Shown here: in pieces, positions 41,437 to 52,231 of the stretch
How the letters are laid out: the number at the start of each line of letters is the position of its first letter
How positions within the stretch are numbered: the stretch's first letter is position 1
NCBI RefSeq assembly: GCF_900187605.1
Contig: NZ_FYEA01000005.1
Coordinates: forward strand, 1-64,000
Direction of reading: 5' to 3'
DNA length: 64,000 bases
DNA from: Pseudomonas sp. Irchel 3H7
GTDB taxonomy: Bacteria > Pseudomonadota > Gammaproteobacteria > Pseudomonadales > Pseudomonadaceae
Notes under the pieces: model-generated
Database searches by the model: none
What the model was told of the DNA's origin: nothing
The model's input: only the letters and a program-made list of their open reading frames with translations
Made by a program: the position numbers and the translations under genes

Positions 41437-42317
41437 TGACGACGTATGCCGTCGGCGACCTGCAAGGCTGCCTCGAACCGCTCAAGTGCCTGCTCAAGCA
41501 AGTGGCATTCGACCCGACACTCGATCGTCTGTGGCTGGTCGGCGATCTGGTCAACCGTGGCCCACAATCGCTGGAAACCCTGCGCTTTCTATATGGCATG
41601 CGCGAGTCGCTGGTCTGCGTTCTGGGCAATCACGACCTGCACCTGCTGGCTGCGGCTAGAAACATCGAGCGCCTGAAGAAGTCCGATACCCTGCGCGAGA
41701 TTCTCGAAGCGCCGGACAGCGCCGAACTGCTGGAGTGGGTGCGGCAACAAAAGCTCATGCACTACGACGAGCAGCGCGATGTCGCCATGGTCCACGCTGG
41801 CATTCCACCCCAGTGGTCGCTGCGCCGGGCCTTGAAGTGCGCAGACGAAGTCGAGACCGCCCTGCGTGACGACAACATGTTGCCTGCCTACCTCGACGGC
41901 ATGTACGGCAACGAGCCGGCGAAGTGGGACAACGACCTCAAGGGCGTAGCCCGTCTGCGCGTCATCACCAACTATTTCACGCGGATGCGCTTCTGCACCG
42001 CCGAAGGCAAGCTCGACCTCAAGAGCAAGGAAGGCCTGGACACCGCCCCGCCCGGCTACAAACCGTGGTTCCAGCACCGGGACCGCAAGACCAAAGGCTT
42101 GCGCATCATCTTCGGCCACTGGGCGGCACTCGAGGGCAATATCCATGAACCGGGTATTTCGGCGCTGGATACCGGTTGTGTCTGGGGCGGCAGCCTGACC
42201 CTGATGAACGTCGACAGCGGTGAACGCCTGTCGTGCAAATGCGATGAACATGGCGGCCTCGCCCCGACCGTCGCACCACTTATCTCCGAAACTTCGCCAG
42301 TCAGCGTCCCGCGTTAG
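41436..42317 (+). CDS. apaH: Bis(5'-nucleosyl)-tetraphosphatase, symmetrical
   Basis: Hydrolyses Ap4A to two ADP and can decap Np4-capped RNA. The 293-residue metallophosphatase has [20 protein letters not shown] and VHAGIPPQW, the conserved metal-binding blocks. Translationally coupled to apaG (start and stop share a base). Confidence 0.96.
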   Translation: MTTYAVGDLQGCLEPLKCLLKQVAFDPTLDRLWLVGDLVNRGPQSLETLRFLYGMRESLVCVLGNHDLHLLAAARNIERLKKSDTLREILEAPDSAELLEWVRQQKLMHYDEQRDVAMVHAGIPPQWSLRRALKCADEVETALRDDNMLPAYLDGMYGNEPAKWDNDLKGVARLRVITNYFTRMRFCTAEGKLDLKSKEGLDTAPPGYKPWFQHRDRKTKGLRIIFGHWAALEGNIHEPGISALDTGCVWGGSLTLMNVDSGERLSCKCDEHGGLAPTVAPLISETSPVSVPR

Positions 42318-42350
42318 ACTGCGCTTTCAGCCGAGCAACAGGAACCCGCC

Positions 42351-42680
42351 ATGAGCGAATTCAAACGAATCCCCCCGGAACAGGCCCAGGCCCTGCGTGA
42401 ACAAGGTGCTGTCGTGGTCGACGTGCGCGACCCGGCGACTTTTGCCGCCCTGCACATCAGCGGCTCGAAGCATCTGGACAATCATTCGCTGCACGCCTTT
42501 ATTCAAGGCGCCGACCTTGATGCACCGACCGTGGTCGTCTGCTATCACGGCAATTCCAGCCAGGGCGCAGCGGCGTACCTGATCAGCCAAGGCTTCTCCG
42601 ACGTCTACAGCATGGACGGTGGCTTTGAGTTGTGGCGTACGACTTATCCTGCGGAAACGGCCCAAGGCACCGCCGAATAA
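42351..42680 (+). CDS. glpE: Thiosulfate sulfurtransferase GlpE (single-domain rhodanese)
   Basis: Transfers sulfur from thiosulfate to cyanide or thiol acceptors such as thioredoxin. The 109-residue rhodanese domain has the active cysteine in [12 protein letters not shown]. It follows apaH by 33 bp and is the last gene of the lptD-to-glpE series. Confidence 0.92.
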   Translation: MSEFKRIPPEQAQALREQGAVVVDVRDPATFAALHISGSKHLDNHSLHAFIQGADLDAPTVVVCYHGNSSQGAAAYLISQGFSDVYSMDGGFELWRTTYPAETAQGTAE

Positions 42681-42691
42681 TTTTTTTGTCA

Positions 42692-42723
42692 CGCGCAGGC
42701 CCCGGCTGCCGTGGGCCTGCGCG
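42692..42723 (+). other. Strong GC hairpin after glpE
   Basis: An 11-bp perfect stem (CGCGCAGGCCC and GGGCCTGCGCG, loop of 10) stands 11 bp past the glpE stop. A T-run precedes rather than follows it, so it would be an atypical terminator. Confidence 0.5.
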
Positions 42724-42785
42724 GGCAGACGAACGGTCTTGCCACAACTAATTACGTATCTCGCCTTTACCTCCCGAATTCCCAA

Positions 42786-42795
42786 CTATCCTTAA
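42786..42795 (+). promoter_or_regulatory. Sigma-S-like -10 element upstream of prkA
   Basis: CTATCCTTAA differs from the RpoS -10 consensus CTATACTTAA by one base. A TTTACC lies 15 bp upstream as a weak -35. The E. coli homologue yeaGH is RpoS-dependent, which fits. The leader would be about 175 bp long. Confidence 0.45.
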
Positions 42796-42854
42796 GCCCA
42801 GGCCATCCAAATCAGGGGAGAGCCGGTACACCGGCGCACGGGTCATCGGGAGTG

Positions 42855-42881
42855 ACTTTCACGATTGTCGATCGTGAAAGT
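42855..42881. promoter_or_regulatory. Perfect 11-bp inverted repeat upstream of prkA
   Basis: ACTTTCACGAT and ATCGTGAAAGT flank TGTCG. The element lies between the sigma-S-like -10 and the prkA start. It may be an operator, or a hairpin in the long 5' leader; no T-run follows it. The remainder of 42681-42977 has no convincing gene. Confidence 0.55.
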
Positions 42882-42977
42882 GTTCTGGGGGGTAAACAAT
42901 CAGCTGCTACTGCGGCTGCTTGCCAGCATCGACTGAGTGATCCGGCGTCGGCTCCACGTATCGAGCGAGGTGACGTC

Positions 42978-44900
42978 ATGAGTATCTTTAGCCACTTCCA
43001 ACAACGCTTCGAGTCCACACGCCAGGAAGAACTCTCGCTGCAAGAGTACCTGGAGCTGTGCAAGAAAGACCGTAGCGCCTACGTTTCCGCTGCCGAGCGT
43101 CTATTGCTGGCCATCGGCGAACCGGAACTGCTCGACACCTCGACCAATTCGAGGCTGTCACGCATCTTCTCCAACAAGGTGATCCGCCGCTATCCGGCCT
43201 TTGAAGACTTCCACGGGATGGAAGAATGCATCGACCAGATCGTCTCGTATTTCCGCCATGCCGCCCAAGGCCTGGAAGAGAAGAAACAAATCCTCTATCT
43301 GCTCGGCCCTGTCGGCGGTGGTAAATCGTCGCTGGCCGAGAAGCTGAAACAACTGATTGAAAAAGTGCCCTTCTATGCGATCAAGGGCTCGCCGGTATTC
43401 GAATCGCCACTGGGTCTGTTCAACGCCACCGAAGATGGCGCGATCCTCGAGGAAGACTTCGGCATTCCACGGCGCTACCTGAACACCATCATGTCGCCAT
43501 GGGCCACCAAACGCCTGGCCGAGTTCGGCGGCGATATCAGCCAGTTCCGCGTGGTCAAGCTTTACCCGTCGATCCTTAACCAGATCGCCGTGGCGAAGAC
43601 CGAACCAGGCGACGAGAACAACCAGGACATTTCCGCGCTGGTCGGCAAAGTCGACATCCGCAAACTCGAGGAATACCCACAGAACGACGCCGACGCTTAC
43701 AGCTATTCCGGTGCGCTGTGCCGGGCCAACCAGGGCCTGATGGAATTCGTCGAAATGTTCAAGGCACCGATCAAGGTGCTCCATCCGTTGCTGACCGCGA
43801 CTCAGGAAGGCAACTACAACAGTACCGAAGGTCTCGGCGCGATTCCGTTCACCGGGATCCTGCTCGCCCACTCCAACGAATCGGAATGGCACACCTTCCG
43901 CAACAACAAGAACAACGAAGCCTTCATCGACCGGATCTACATCGTCAAAGTGCCGTACTGCCTGCGCGTCAGTGACGAGGTGAAGATCTACGACAAATTG
44001 CTGTTCAACAGCTCCCTGGCCAAGGCGCATTGCGCGCCGGACACCTTGAAAATGCTCGCGCAGTTCACTGTGCTGTCACGCCTCAAGGAGCCGGAAAACT
44101 CTAACATCTATTCGAAAATGCGCGTCTACGACGGCGAAAACCTCAAGGACACCGATCCGAAAGCCAAGTCGATTCAGGAATACCGCGATTCGGCAGGTGT
44201 CGATGAAGGCATGAACGGTCTGTCGACCCGCTTCGCCTTCAAGATCCTGTCCAAGGTGTTCAACTTCGATCCGCATGAAATCGCCGCCAACCCGGTGCAC
44301 CTGCTCTACGTACTTGAGCAACAGATCGAACAGGAACAATTCCAGGCCGAAACCCGCGAGCGCTATCTGCGCTATCTGAAGGAATACCTGGCACCGCGTT
44401 ATATCGAATTCATCGGCAAGGAGATCCAGACCGCGTACCTCGAGTCTTACAGCGAGTACGGCCAGAACATCTTCGACCGCTACGTGCTCTACGCGGACTT
44501 CTGGATTCAGGATCAGGAATACCGCGATCCGGAAACCGGCGAGATCCTCAACCGCGTCGCCCTGAACGAAGAACTGGAGAAAATCGAAAAACCGGCCGGC
44601 ATCAGCAATCCGAAGGATTTCCGCAATGAAATCGTCAACTTCGTCCTGCGCGCCCGGGCCAACAACAACGGCAAGAACCCGACCTGGCTCAGTTACGAAA
44701 AACTGCGGGTGGTCATCGAGAAGAAAATGTTCTCGAACACCGAAGACCTGCTGCCAGTCATCAGCTTCAACGCCAAGGCCAGCAAAGAGGATCAGCAAAA
44801 GCACAACGACTTCGTTACACGCATGGTCGAACGTGGCTATACCGACAAACAGGTACGACTGCTGTCCGAATGGTACCTACGGGTCCGGAAGTCGCAGTGA
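42978..44900 (+). CDS. prkA: PrkA family serine protein kinase (YeaG)
   Basis: Cytoplasmic AAA+-like protein kinase of 640 residues. The P-loop is LGPVGGGKSSL near residue 110, with the AAA_PrkA domain to about 400 and the PrkA C-terminal kinase-like domain after that. The start at 42978 (MSIFSHFQQRF, preceded by GAGG) is preferred; the frame is open 267 bp further upstream but that stretch looks non-coding. First gene of prkA-yeaH-spoVR, a widespread stress/nutrient-starvation cluster whose mechanism is poorly understood. In E. coli YeaG acts with YeaH in nitrogen starvation and metabolic adaptation. Confidence 0.95.
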   Translation: MSIFSHFQQRFESTRQEELSLQEYLELCKKDRSAYVSAAERLLLAIGEPELLDTSTNSRLSRIFSNKVIRRYPAFEDFHGMEECIDQIVSYFRHAAQGLEEKKQILYLLGPVGGGKSSLAEKLKQLIEKVPFYAIKGSPVFESPLGLFNATEDGAILEEDFGIPRRYLNTIMSPWATKRLAEFGGDISQFRVVKLYPSILNQIAVAKTEPGDENNQDISALVGKVDIRKLEEYPQNDADAYSYSGALCRANQGLMEFVEMFKAPIKVLHPLLTATQEGNYNSTEGLGAIPFTGILLAHSNESEWHTFRNNKNNEAFIDRIYIVKVPYCLRVSDEVKIYDKLLFNSSLAKAHCAPDTLKMLAQFTVLSRLKEPENSNIYSKMRVYDGENLKDTDPKAKSIQEYRDSAGVDEGMNGLSTRFAFKILSKVFNFDPHEIAANPVHLLYVLEQQIEQEQFQAETRERYLRYLKEYLAPRYIEFIGKEIQTAYLESYSEYGQNIFDRYVLYADFWIQDQEYRDPETGEILNRVALNEELEKIEKPAGISNPKDFRNEIVNFVLRARANNNGKNPTWLSYEKLRVVIEKKMFSNTEDLLPVISFNAKASKEDQQKHNDFVTRMVERGYTDKQVRLLSEWYLRVRKSQ

Positions 44901-44903
44901 AGC

Positions 44904-45005
44904 AGCTGCAAGCTTCTAGCTACAAGCTGCAAGAACAAAGCGCGTAACCCACTGATGCCCGGGAACCTGCTTTTACTTGCAGCTTGAAGCTCACAACTTG
45001 AAGCT
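44904..45005. repeat. Inverted repeat of the AGCTGCAAGCTTCTAGC family inside the prkA operon
   Basis: AGCTGCAAGCTTCTAGCTAC (from 44904) and an imperfect mirrored copy (44976-45005) surround 43 bp, filling nearly the whole gap between prkA and yeaH. A shorter copy is at 27954-27976. Confidence 0.75.
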
Positions 45006-45021
45006 GCCCGGAGGGCTTCCT

Positions 45022-46293
45022 ATGAGTTATGTGATCGACCGACGTCTCAATGGCAAGAACAAGAGCACGGTGAACCGCCAGCGTTTTCTGCGGCGTTACC
45101 GTGACCACATCAAGAAGGCTGTCGAAGAGGCGGTCAGCCGGCGCTCCATTACCGATATGGAGCACGGCGAACAGATCAGCATTCCCGGTCGCGACATCGA
45201 CGAACCGGTGCTTCACCATGGTCGCGGCGGCAAGCAGACCGTGGTTCATCCTGGCAACAAGGAATTCACTGCCGGCGAACACATCGCTCGGCCACCGGGC
45301 GGTGGCGGCGGACGTGGTCCGGGCAAGGCCGGAAACTCCGGCGAGGGCATGGACGAGTTTGTCTTCCAGATCACTCAGGAAGAATTCCTCGAATTCATGT
45401 TCGAAGACCTCGAACTGCCGAACCTGGTCAAACGCAACCTCAGCGGCACCGACACCTTTAAAACCGTGCGCGCCGGGATCAGCAACGAAGGCAACCCGTC
45501 ACGCATCAACATCATCCGCACCTTGCGCTCGGCGCACGCACGGCGTATCGCTCTATCCGGCAGCAGCCGGGCGAAACTGCGCGAAGTCAAAGAAGAACTT
45601 GAACGGCTGAGACGCGAAGAGCCGGACAACTTCGGCGATATTCAGGAACTCGAGGCGGAAATCGAAAAACTCAGCGCGCGCATTCATCGCGTACCGTTTC
45701 TCGATACATTCGACTTGAAGTACAACCTGCTGATCAAACAGCCCAACCCCAGCTCTAAAGCGGTGATGTTCTGCCTGATGGACGTCTCCGGCTCCATGAC
45801 CCAGGCGACCAAGGACATTGCCAAACGCTTTTTCATCCTGTTGTACCTGTTCCTGAAACGGAACTACGACAAGATCGACGTGGTGTTCATCCGCCATCAC
45901 ACCAGTGCCCGGGAAGTCGATGAAGAGGAGTTTTTCTACTCACGAGAAACCGGCGGTACCATCGTTTCCAGCGCCCTGAAGCTGATGCAGGAGATCATGG
46001 CCGAGCGCTATCCGAGCAATGAATGGAACATCTACGCGGCGCAGGCTTCCGACGGCGACAACTGGAACGATGATTCGCCGATCTGCCGTGACATTCTGAT
46101 CAACCAGATCATGCCGTTTGTGCAGTACTACACTTACGTGGAGATCACCCCGCGCGAACATCAGGCCTTGTGGTACGAGTACGAACGCATCGCCGAAGCT
46201 TTCTCTGACACTTTTGCCCAGCAGCAACTGGTCTCGGCCGGGGATATCTATCCGGTCTTCCGTGAACTCTTCCAGCGCAGGTTAGTGACATGA
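45022..46293 (+). CDS. yeaH: YeaH/YhbH family protein (DUF444, vWA-like)
   Basis: A 423-residue cytoplasmic protein conserved next to PrkA kinases. It has a basic N-terminus, a glycine-rich stretch ([13 protein letters not shown], about 95-107), a charged coiled-coil-like region (about 190-225) and a von Willebrand A-type MIDAS motif DVSGSMTQ. Start 45022 is supported by GGAGGG. Its stop overlaps the spoVR start by 4 bp. It is thought to work with PrkA; no enzymatic function is established. Confidence 0.92.
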   Translation: MSYVIDRRLNGKNKSTVNRQRFLRRYRDHIKKAVEEAVSRRSITDMEHGEQISIPGRDIDEPVLHHGRGGKQTVVHPGNKEFTAGEHIARPPGGGGGRGPGKAGNSGEGMDEFVFQITQEEFLEFMFEDLELPNLVKRNLSGTDTFKTVRAGISNEGNPSRINIIRTLRSAHARRIALSGSSRAKLREVKEELERLRREEPDNFGDIQELEAEIEKLSARIHRVPFLDTFDLKYNLLIKQPNPSSKAVMFCLMDVSGSMTQATKDIAKRFFILLYLFLKRNYDKIDVVFIRHHTSAREVDEEEFFYSRETGGTIVSSALKLMQEIMAERYPSNEWNIYAAQASDGDNWNDDSPICRDILINQIMPFVQYYTYVEITPREHQALWYEYERIAEAFSDTFAQQQLVSAGDIYPVFRELFQRRLVT

Positions 46294-47852
46294 CCGCCAA
46301 AGAGCAGAAGCGCCAACCCATTTCCACCGGCTCCGAATGGACGTTCGAGCTGATCCAGACCTACGACCGCGAAATTGCCCGGATCGCGGCCCGCTATGCG
46401 CTGGATACCTACCCCAACCAGATCGAAGTGATCACCGCCGAGCAGATGATGGACGCGTACGCCTCGGTGGGCATGCCGCTGGGCTATCACCACTGGTCTT
46501 ACGGTAAACATTTTCTCAGCACCGAAAAATCCTACAGCCGTGGGCAAATGGGCCTGGCCTACGAAATCGTGATCAACTCCGACCCTTGCATTGCCTATCT
46601 GATGGAGGAAAACACCATCTGCATGCAGGCGCTGGTGGTAGCGCACGCGTGCTATGGCCACAACAGCTTTTTCAAGGGCAACTACCTGTTTCGCACCTGG
46701 ACCGACGCGAGTTCGATCATCGATTACCTGGTGTTCGCCAAGCAGTACATCATGCAGTGCGAAGAGCGCCATGGCATCGATGCGGTGGAAGACCTGCTCG
46801 ACTCCTGCCACGCTTTGATGAACTACGGCGTCGATCGCTACAAACGTCCATATCCAATTTCCGCCGAAGAGGAGCGCCGGCGGCAGAAAGATCGCGAAGA
46901 ACACCTGCAGAAACAGATCAACGATCTGTGGCGCACCATTCCCAAAGGCGCAGACAAGTACAGCGACAGGGACAACGCGCGTTTCCCGGCCGAGCCGCAG
47001 GAAAACATCCTGTATTTCATCGAGAAACATGCGCCGTTGCTGGAGCCGTGGCAGCGTGAAATCGTGCGGATCGTGCGCAAGATCGCTCAGTATTTCTATC
47101 CACAACGTCAGACCCAGGTGATGAACGAAGGCTGGGCGACGTTCTGGCACTACACGCTGATGAACGACCTCTACGATGAAGGGCTGGTCACCGATGGCTT
47201 CATGATGGAGTTCCTGACGTCGCATACCAGCGTGGTGTTTCAACCGGGTTTCGACAGCCCCTACTACAACGGGATCAACCCCTACGCGCTGGGCTTCGCG
47301 ATGTATCGGGACATCCGGCGCATGTGTGAAGAACCTACCGAAGAAGATCGTCACTGGTTCCCGGAAATTGCCGGGAGCGACTGGCTGTCGACCATCAAAT
47401 TCGCCATGAGCAGCTTCAAGGATGAGAGTTTCATCCTGCAGTATCTGTCGCCAAAGGTGATCCGTGACCTGAAACTGTTCAGCATCATGGATGACGATCA
47501 GAAGGACGACTTGTTGGTACCTGCGATTCATGACGAACCCGGCTACCGGATCATTCGCGAAACCCTTGCTGCGCAGTACAACCTCGGCAATCGTGAGCCG
47601 AACGTGCAGATCTACAGCATCGATCGACGCGGTGATCGCTCACTGACCTTGCGTCACCAACAGCACGACCGCAAACCATTGGGTGACTCCACCGAAGAAG
47701 TGCTCAAACACTTGCATCGCCTGTGGGGCTTCGACATTCATCTGGAAACCCTGCAAGGCGACCAGATCATGAAAACCCATCACGTTCCACCACGCAGCGA
47801 ACACAGCGAAGGGGATTACGGTCGACTCGATCTGGCCGTCATTCATCTTTGA
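46290..47852 (+). CDS. SpoVR family protein
   Basis: A 520-residue protein of the SpoVR/YcgB family, named for a Bacillus spore-cortex gene but common in non-sporulating bacteria, where it is nearly always next to prkA and yeaH. Recognisable conserved features are [16 protein letters not shown] and [10 protein letters not shown], which look like metal-binding His/Glu clusters reminiscent of gluzincin-type proteins; function unknown. Last gene of the operon, coupled to yeaH. Confidence 0.92.
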   Translation: MTAKEQKRQPISTGSEWTFELIQTYDREIARIAARYALDTYPNQIEVITAEQMMDAYASVGMPLGYHHWSYGKHFLSTEKSYSRGQMGLAYEIVINSDPCIAYLMEENTICMQALVVAHACYGHNSFFKGNYLFRTWTDASSIIDYLVFAKQYIMQCEERHGIDAVEDLLDSCHALMNYGVDRYKRPYPISAEEERRRQKDREEHLQKQINDLWRTIPKGADKYSDRDNARFPAEPQENILYFIEKHAPLLEPWQREIVRIVRKIAQYFYPQRQTQVMNEGWATFWHYTLMNDLYDEGLVTDGFMMEFLTSHTSVVFQPGFDSPYYNGINPYALGFAMYRDIRRMCEEPTEEDRHWFPEIAGSDWLSTIKFAMSSFKDESFILQYLSPKVIRDLKLFSIMDDDQKDDLLVPAIHDEPGYRIIRETLAAQYNLGNREPNVQIYSIDRRGDRSLTLRHQQHDRKPLGDSTEEVLKHLHRLWGFDIHLETLQGDQIMKTHHVPPRSEHSEGDYGRLDLAVIHL

Positions 47853-47915
47853 TCCGCTTCCGGCCTCCGAAAGTCCGACGCAAGGGTTATCCTGTCGGGC
47901 TAACGGAGGTTTTTT

Positions 47916-49139
47916 ATGCAGATTTTCAAGGTTGGCGGCGCAGTACGTGATCGCTTGCTGGGCAAACCGGTTACTGACATCGATTGGGTGGTGGTCGGCG
48001 CTACCACGGAAGAAATGCTCGCCCAGGGATACCGCCCGGTCGGCGCAGATTTTCCGGTGTTTCTTCACCCAAAAAGCGGCGAGGAATATGCCCTCGCCCG
48101 CACTGAACGCAAGAGCGGGCGTGGCTATGGCGGCTTCACCTTTCACGCCAGCCCTGAAGTGACGCTCGAAGAAGACCTGATTCGCCGTGACCTGACCATC
48201 AATGCCATGGCCGAGGACGATCAGCACAATCTGACTGATCCGTACCATGGCCAGCGCGATCTTCAAGCCCGAATTCTGCGCCATGTATCTCCGGCGTTCG
48301 CCGAGGATCCCCTCCGTGTCTTGCGCGTAGCCCGATTCGCTGCGCGTTATGCCGGACTCGGTTTCACCGTGGCACCCGAAACGCTCGAACTGATGCGACA
48401 GCTCAGCGAATCCGGAGAACTGGAGGCGCTGACCGCCGAACGCAGCTGGAAAGAAATCTCCCGTGCACTGTTGGAAGAACAGCCGCAGGTGTTCATTCAG
48501 GTGCTTCGCGACTGTGGCGCGTTGAAGGTATTGATGCCGGAAGTCGACGCACTTTTTGGTGTGCCACAGCCGGAAGCGCATCACCCGGAAATCGATACCG
48601 GCCTGCACACGCTGAGCGTTTTGGAGCAATCGGCGCTGCACAAACAACCGCTGACGGTTCGTTGGGCTTGCCTCTTGCACGACCTTGGCAAAGGCTTGAC
48701 CCCGGAAGATCAATGGCCACGACATATCGCCCATGAGCACACGGGGTTGAAGCTGATCAAAGCGGTCAACGAGCGCTTCAAGGCGCCGAAGGATTGCCAG
48801 GAATTGGCGTTGCTGGTTGGCAAGTACCACACCCACGGGCACCGCGCCCTGGAGCTGAAGGCTTCGACGTTACTGGAGTTGTTGCAGAGTTTTGACGTGT
48901 ATCGCCGGCCGCAGCGCTTTGAAGAATTTATCGCCGCATGCGAAATGGACGCCCGAGGCCGTAAAGGGCTGGAGCAGAGAAGTTACCCACAGGCGGATTA
49001 CTTGCGCGGTGCGGCAAAGGCAGCGCGGGAAGTTGCGGTGCAACCGTTGCTGGAGAAGGGATTCAAAGGGCCGGAACTGGGCGAAGCGCTCAAGCGTGAA
49101 CGGCTAAAAGCGCTGAAAGCCTACAAAGAGAACGCTTGA
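47916..49139 (+). CDS. cca: CCA-adding enzyme / multifunctional tRNA nucleotidyltransferase
   Basis: Adds or repairs the 3' CCA of tRNAs. The 407-residue class II nucleotidyltransferase has [11 protein letters not shown] and the catalytic [18 protein letters not shown], and an HD phosphohydrolase domain ([20 protein letters not shown]), as in the multifunctional gammaproteobacterial form. It has a GGAGG ahead of its ATG and stands alone. A REP pair lies directly past its stop. Confidence 0.96.
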   Translation: MQIFKVGGAVRDRLLGKPVTDIDWVVVGATTEEMLAQGYRPVGADFPVFLHPKSGEEYALARTERKSGRGYGGFTFHASPEVTLEEDLIRRDLTINAMAEDDQHNLTDPYHGQRDLQARILRHVSPAFAEDPLRVLRVARFAARYAGLGFTVAPETLELMRQLSESGELEALTAERSWKEISRALLEEQPQVFIQVLRDCGALKVLMPEVDALFGVPQPEAHHPEIDTGLHTLSVLEQSALHKQPLTVRWACLLHDLGKGLTPEDQWPRHIAHEHTGLKLIKAVNERFKAPKDCQELALLVGKYHTHGHRALELKASTLLELLQSFDVYRRPQRFEEFIAACEMDARGRKGLEQRSYPQADYLRGAAKAAREVAVQPLLEKGFKGPELGEALKRERLKALKAYKENA

Positions 49140-49144
49140 AGCAA

Positions 49145-49225
49145 GATCAAAAAATCGCAGCCTGCAGCAGCTCCTACACGGGATTATGTTTCTCCTGTAG
49201 GAGCTGCCGCAGGCTGCGATCTTTT
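49145..49225. repeat. REP-type inverted pair (GGAGCTGCCGCAGGCTGCGATC family)
   Basis: Two inverted copies around a short spacer between the convergent cca and folK stops; same family as 9590-9673. Confidence 0.85.
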
Positions 49226-49228
49226 GCT

Positions 49229-49744
49229 TTAAAGGTTCTCAGGCGTGAGTTGCTCACCCCGCCATTCGAACGCCACCGGCGCCAGCACCTGATCAATCTG
49301 CGCCTCAGCCCACAACGTGGCGAAGCTTTTTCCCACACCGGGATGCACGCGATCCGGTGCAATCAGCGACAACGGCCACAGCACAAACGCGTTTTTCAGA
49401 ATCTCGGCCCGCGGCAAAACCAGACCGTCGAAATTCCCCACCAGATCGCCATACAGCAGCACGTCGATATCCAGCGGCAACCCCTTGCGATCCGGCGCGT
49501 AACGGCCATTATCCGCCTCGATGAATTTCAAGCGTCGGTCCAGCTCCATCAACGGCAGATCGGTATACGCCGACACCACGAAGTTGAAGAACGGCCCGCT
49601 CTTGATCCCCACAGGTGCGCTCTCGAACACCGCCGAACAGCGGATATCCACCAGAAACGTCGCCAAAGCATCGAGCCCGGCGCGCAAATGGGTTTCGCGC
49701 TCGATATTGCTACCGAGCCCGAGGTAGACCTGAGTCAGCGACAT
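49229..49744 (-). CDS. folK: 2-amino-4-hydroxy-6-hydroxymethyldihydropteridine pyrophosphokinase
   Basis: Pyrophosphorylates the pterin before dihydropteroate synthesis. The 171-residue protein has YLGLGSNIERE, the FFNFVV strand and LDIDVLLYGD with the catalytic Asp pair, and PRAEILKNAFVLWPL. Start 49744 lies inside the end of folB (10-bp overlap), giving a coupled folB-folK pair. Confidence 0.95.
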   Translation of the reverse strand: MSLTQVYLGLGSNIERETHLRAGLDALATFLVDIRCSAVFESAPVGIKSGPFFNFVVSAYTDLPLMELDRRLKFIEADNGRYAPDRKGLPLDIDVLLYGDLVGNFDGLVLPRAEILKNAFVLWPLSLIAPDRVHPGVGKSFATLWAEAQIDQVLAPVAFEWRGEQLTPENL

Positions 49745-50091
49745 CCGCGCTCGATCTCCACACCCACGCCACCTTTGGCAGCCGGTACGGCGCCTGGCTT
49801 GGTCAACTTCAGACGAACCCAAGTAATCTTGAATTCATTCATCAGCACCTCGACAAGGCGCTCGGCGAACGTTTCGACCAGCTGGAACTGCGCCTGCTCG
49901 GCAAACGCCTGAATTCGGCTGGACACGCTGGCGTAGTCAAGCGCCAGGGTCAGGTCATCACCGGCGGCGGCCGGGCGATTGTCCCAGGCGAAGCTCAGAT
50001 CAAGTCGCAGGCACTGTCGGATGCCGCGCTCCCAGTCGTAGGCACCGATCACGGTGTCGACTTCCAGGCCCTCGATAAACACTCTGTCCAA
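49735..50091 (-). CDS. folB: Dihydroneopterin aldolase
   Basis: Cleaves or epimerises dihydroneopterin in folate synthesis. The 118-residue protein shows [17 protein letters not shown] and [14 protein letters not shown]. There is no ATG: the start is TTG at 50091, supported by GGAGAG 6 bp upstream and by the family N-terminus (M)DRVFIEGL. It overlaps folK and is divergent from plsY. Confidence 0.93.
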   Translation of the reverse strand: MDRVFIEGLEVDTVIGAYDWERGIRQCLRLDLSFAWDNRPAAAGDDLTLALDYASVSSRIQAFAEQAQFQLVETFAERLVEVLMNEFKITWVRLKLTKPGAVPAAKGGVGVEIERGCR

Positions 50092-50165
50092 GCACTTCTC
50101 TCCGCTGCACGACAAGGGCGCAATGCGCCGTTAGAATCAGGGCGTCCTCGCCCGGAATAGTTAGC

Positions 50166-50735
50166 ATGTTTTGGTTACTGGCGACTTTCGCCTACCTGCT
50201 CGGCTCGCTGTCCTTCGCCATTTTGCTCAGCCGCCTGACCGGAAATCCGGATCCGCGAATGAGTGGCTCGGGCAATGCCGGTGCCACCAACATGCTGCGC
50301 CTGGCCGGCCGCAAACTCGCGATCCTGACCCTGCTGGGTGATTTGTGCAAAGGCCTGGTGCCGGTGCTGATCGCCTCGGCTGCAGGCCTTTCGCTGCAGG
50401 ATCAGGCATGGATCGGCGTGTGCGCCGTGATCGGTCACCTGTTCCCGCTGTACTTTCGCTTTCGTGGCGGCAAGGGCGTCGCCACCGCCGCCGGCATGCT
50501 GCTCGGCCTGTATCCCCCCGCCGCGCTGCTGGCAGTATGCACCTGGTTGCTGACGTTTTACCTGACCCGCACCAGTTCGCTCGCAGCGCTGATCGCCACG
50601 CCTTTGACCCTGCCGTTGTTGGCCTGGCAGGAGCCGGAGGCGTTGTTGCCGATGAGCGCATTGACCTTGCTGATCGTCTGGCGCCACCGCGGCAATTTAC
50701 GCGACCTGTTTGCCGGGCGCGAACGGCATTTTTAA
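50166..50735 (+). CDS. plsY: Glycerol-3-phosphate acyltransferase PlsY
   Basis: Integral membrane enzyme using acyl-phosphate to acylate glycerol-3-phosphate, first step of phospholipid synthesis. The 189-residue protein has five hydrophobic segments and the three conserved loops: [28 protein letters not shown] and the C-terminal [15 protein letters not shown]. It is divergent from folB and convergent with tsaD. Confidence 0.95.
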   Translation: MFWLLATFAYLLGSLSFAILLSRLTGNPDPRMSGSGNAGATNMLRLAGRKLAILTLLGDLCKGLVPVLIASAAGLSLQDQAWIGVCAVIGHLFPLYFRFRGGKGVATAAGMLLGLYPPAALLAVCTWLLTFYLTRTSSLAALIATPLTLPLLAWQEPEALLPMSALTLLIVWRHRGNLRDLFAGRERHF

Positions 50736-50758
50736 ATGGCGCCCGTGAGCGCCTCTCA

Positions 50759-51784
50759 TCACAGCGGCGACAATTGCTCCATCGGCCAGCGCGCCTGCAC
50801 GCTGATCGCCAGACTTTCCTGCTGACCGGCCTGCAAGCGCTGGCAACCGGCGAACGCGATCATTGCGCCATTGTCGGTGCAGAACTCCGGGCGGGCGTAA
50901 AACACATCGCCCTTCATGTCGCCGAGCATCTTCTCCAGCGAAACACGCAAGGCCTTGTTGGCACTGACGCCGCCAGCGATCACCAGACGCTTCATGCCCG
51001 CCTGTTTCAGGGCTCGCTTGCACTTGATGGTCAAAGTCTCCACCACGGCCTGCTGGAACGCCAGCGCGATGTCGCAACGCGCTTGCTCGTTGTCGTCTCC
51101 GGCGCTGACGCACTGCTGCCAGGCGTTGAGTGCAGAGGTTTTCAGGCCACTGAAGCTGAATTGCAGACCCGGGCGATCACACATCGGACGCGGAAAGGTG
51201 AAACGTCCGGCGACGCCCTTCTCCGCCAACTTGGCGATTTCCGGTCCGCCCGGATAATTGAGGCCCATCATCTTTGCAGTCTTGTCGAACGCTTCGCCAG
51301 CGGCATCGTCGAGCGTCTCGCCAAGCAGGCTGTATTGACCGATGCCATCGACCTGAACCAGTTGCGTGTGACCTCCGGAGACCAACAAAGCGACGAACGG
51401 GAACTCCGGCGGTTTTGGCTCCAGCATCGGCGCCAGCAAATGCCCTTCCATGTGGTGCACGCCGAGTGCCGGAATGCCCCAGGCAAAGGCCAGCGCCTGA
51501 GCGCAGGAAGCACCGACCAGCAACGCGCCAACCAGCCCGGGACCCGCGGTATAGGCGATCGCATCGATCTCGGTCGGCACACAGTCAGCCTCGGCCAACA
51601 CCTGACGAATCAAGGGCAGCATGCGTTTGACATGGTCACGCGAGGCGAGCTCCGGCACCACGCCGCCATAGGCGCGGTGCAGGTCGATCTGGCTGAACAA
51701 TGCATCGGCCAGCAAGCCGCGTTCACTGTCATATAATGCGACGCCGGTTTCGTCGCAGGAGGTTTCTAATCCCAGTACTAGCAT
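50759..51784 (-). CDS. tsaD: tRNA N6-adenosine threonylcarbamoyltransferase
   Basis: Transfers the threonylcarbamoyl group to A37 of ANN-decoding tRNAs with TsaB and TsaE. The 341-residue ASKHA-fold protein has [11 protein letters not shown], the metal-binding [19 protein letters not shown] and [11 protein letters not shown]. It is divergent from rpsU, the conserved arrangement at the macromolecular-synthesis operon. Confidence 0.97.
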   Translation of the reverse strand: MLVLGLETSCDETGVALYDSERGLLADALFSQIDLHRAYGGVVPELASRDHVKRMLPLIRQVLAEADCVPTEIDAIAYTAGPGLVGALLVGASCAQALAFAWGIPALGVHHMEGHLLAPMLEPKPPEFPFVALLVSGGHTQLVQVDGIGQYSLLGETLDDAAGEAFDKTAKMMGLNYPGGPEIAKLAEKGVAGRFTFPRPMCDRPGLQFSFSGLKTSALNAWQQCVSAGDDNEQARCDIALAFQQAVVETLTIKCKRALKQAGMKRLVIAGGVSANKALRVSLEKMLGDMKGDVFYARPEFCTDNGAMIAFAGCQRLQAGQQESLAISVQARWPMEQLSPL

Positions 51785-51983
51785 GGGTTTGCGCCTTGTT
51801 TAGGCTGAATTCGAAGGCGCGCATAATAGTCGCCGCGTGATGCCCCGACCAGCGGTTTTCGATCAGAGGCTTTGCATTCCGAGCGATGAGGGGTTAACAT
51901 CCGCAACCCTTAAAAACCGACGTCTTCAAGTGCTCTTTTGCCGCGAGGATGTTGACCCCGGTAATGAATGAAGGTAGCTCTGG

Positions 51984-52199
51984 ATGCCAGCCGTCAAAGT
52001 TAAAGAGAACGAACCCTTCGACGTAGCTCTGCGTCGTTTCAAGCGCTCCTGCGAAAAAGCCGGTGTACTGGCTGAAGTTCGTAGCCGCGAATTTTACGAG
52101 AAGCCAACTTCTGAGCGTAAGCGCAAAGCAGCAGCCGCTGTTAAGCGTCACGCCAAGAAAGTTCAGCGCGAACAGCGCCGCGCCGTTCGTCTGTACTAA
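51984..52199 (+). CDS. rpsU: 30S ribosomal protein S21
   Basis: Small-subunit protein bS21, 71 residues and very basic, with the signature [20 protein letters not shown]. First gene of the rpsU-dnaG-rpoD operon. The 199-bp gap back to tsaD must hold divergent promoters, but I could not pick them with confidence (a CATAAT at 51822-51827 is one candidate -10). Confidence 0.97.
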
Positions 52200-52231
52200 T
52201 ACACAGACGTTCGTAGCAAGCTTCTTGCCTA

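Noticed and set aside
42692..42723. Standard Rho-independent terminator after glpE
   Set aside because: The T-run precedes the stem on the coding strand instead of following it, so it is listed only as a hairpin.
42711..42977. N-terminal extension of prkA by 89 codons
   Set aside because: The frame is open but the stretch contains a promoter-like element and an inverted repeat, and PrkA proteins start at MSIFSHFQQRF with a good ribosome-binding site.
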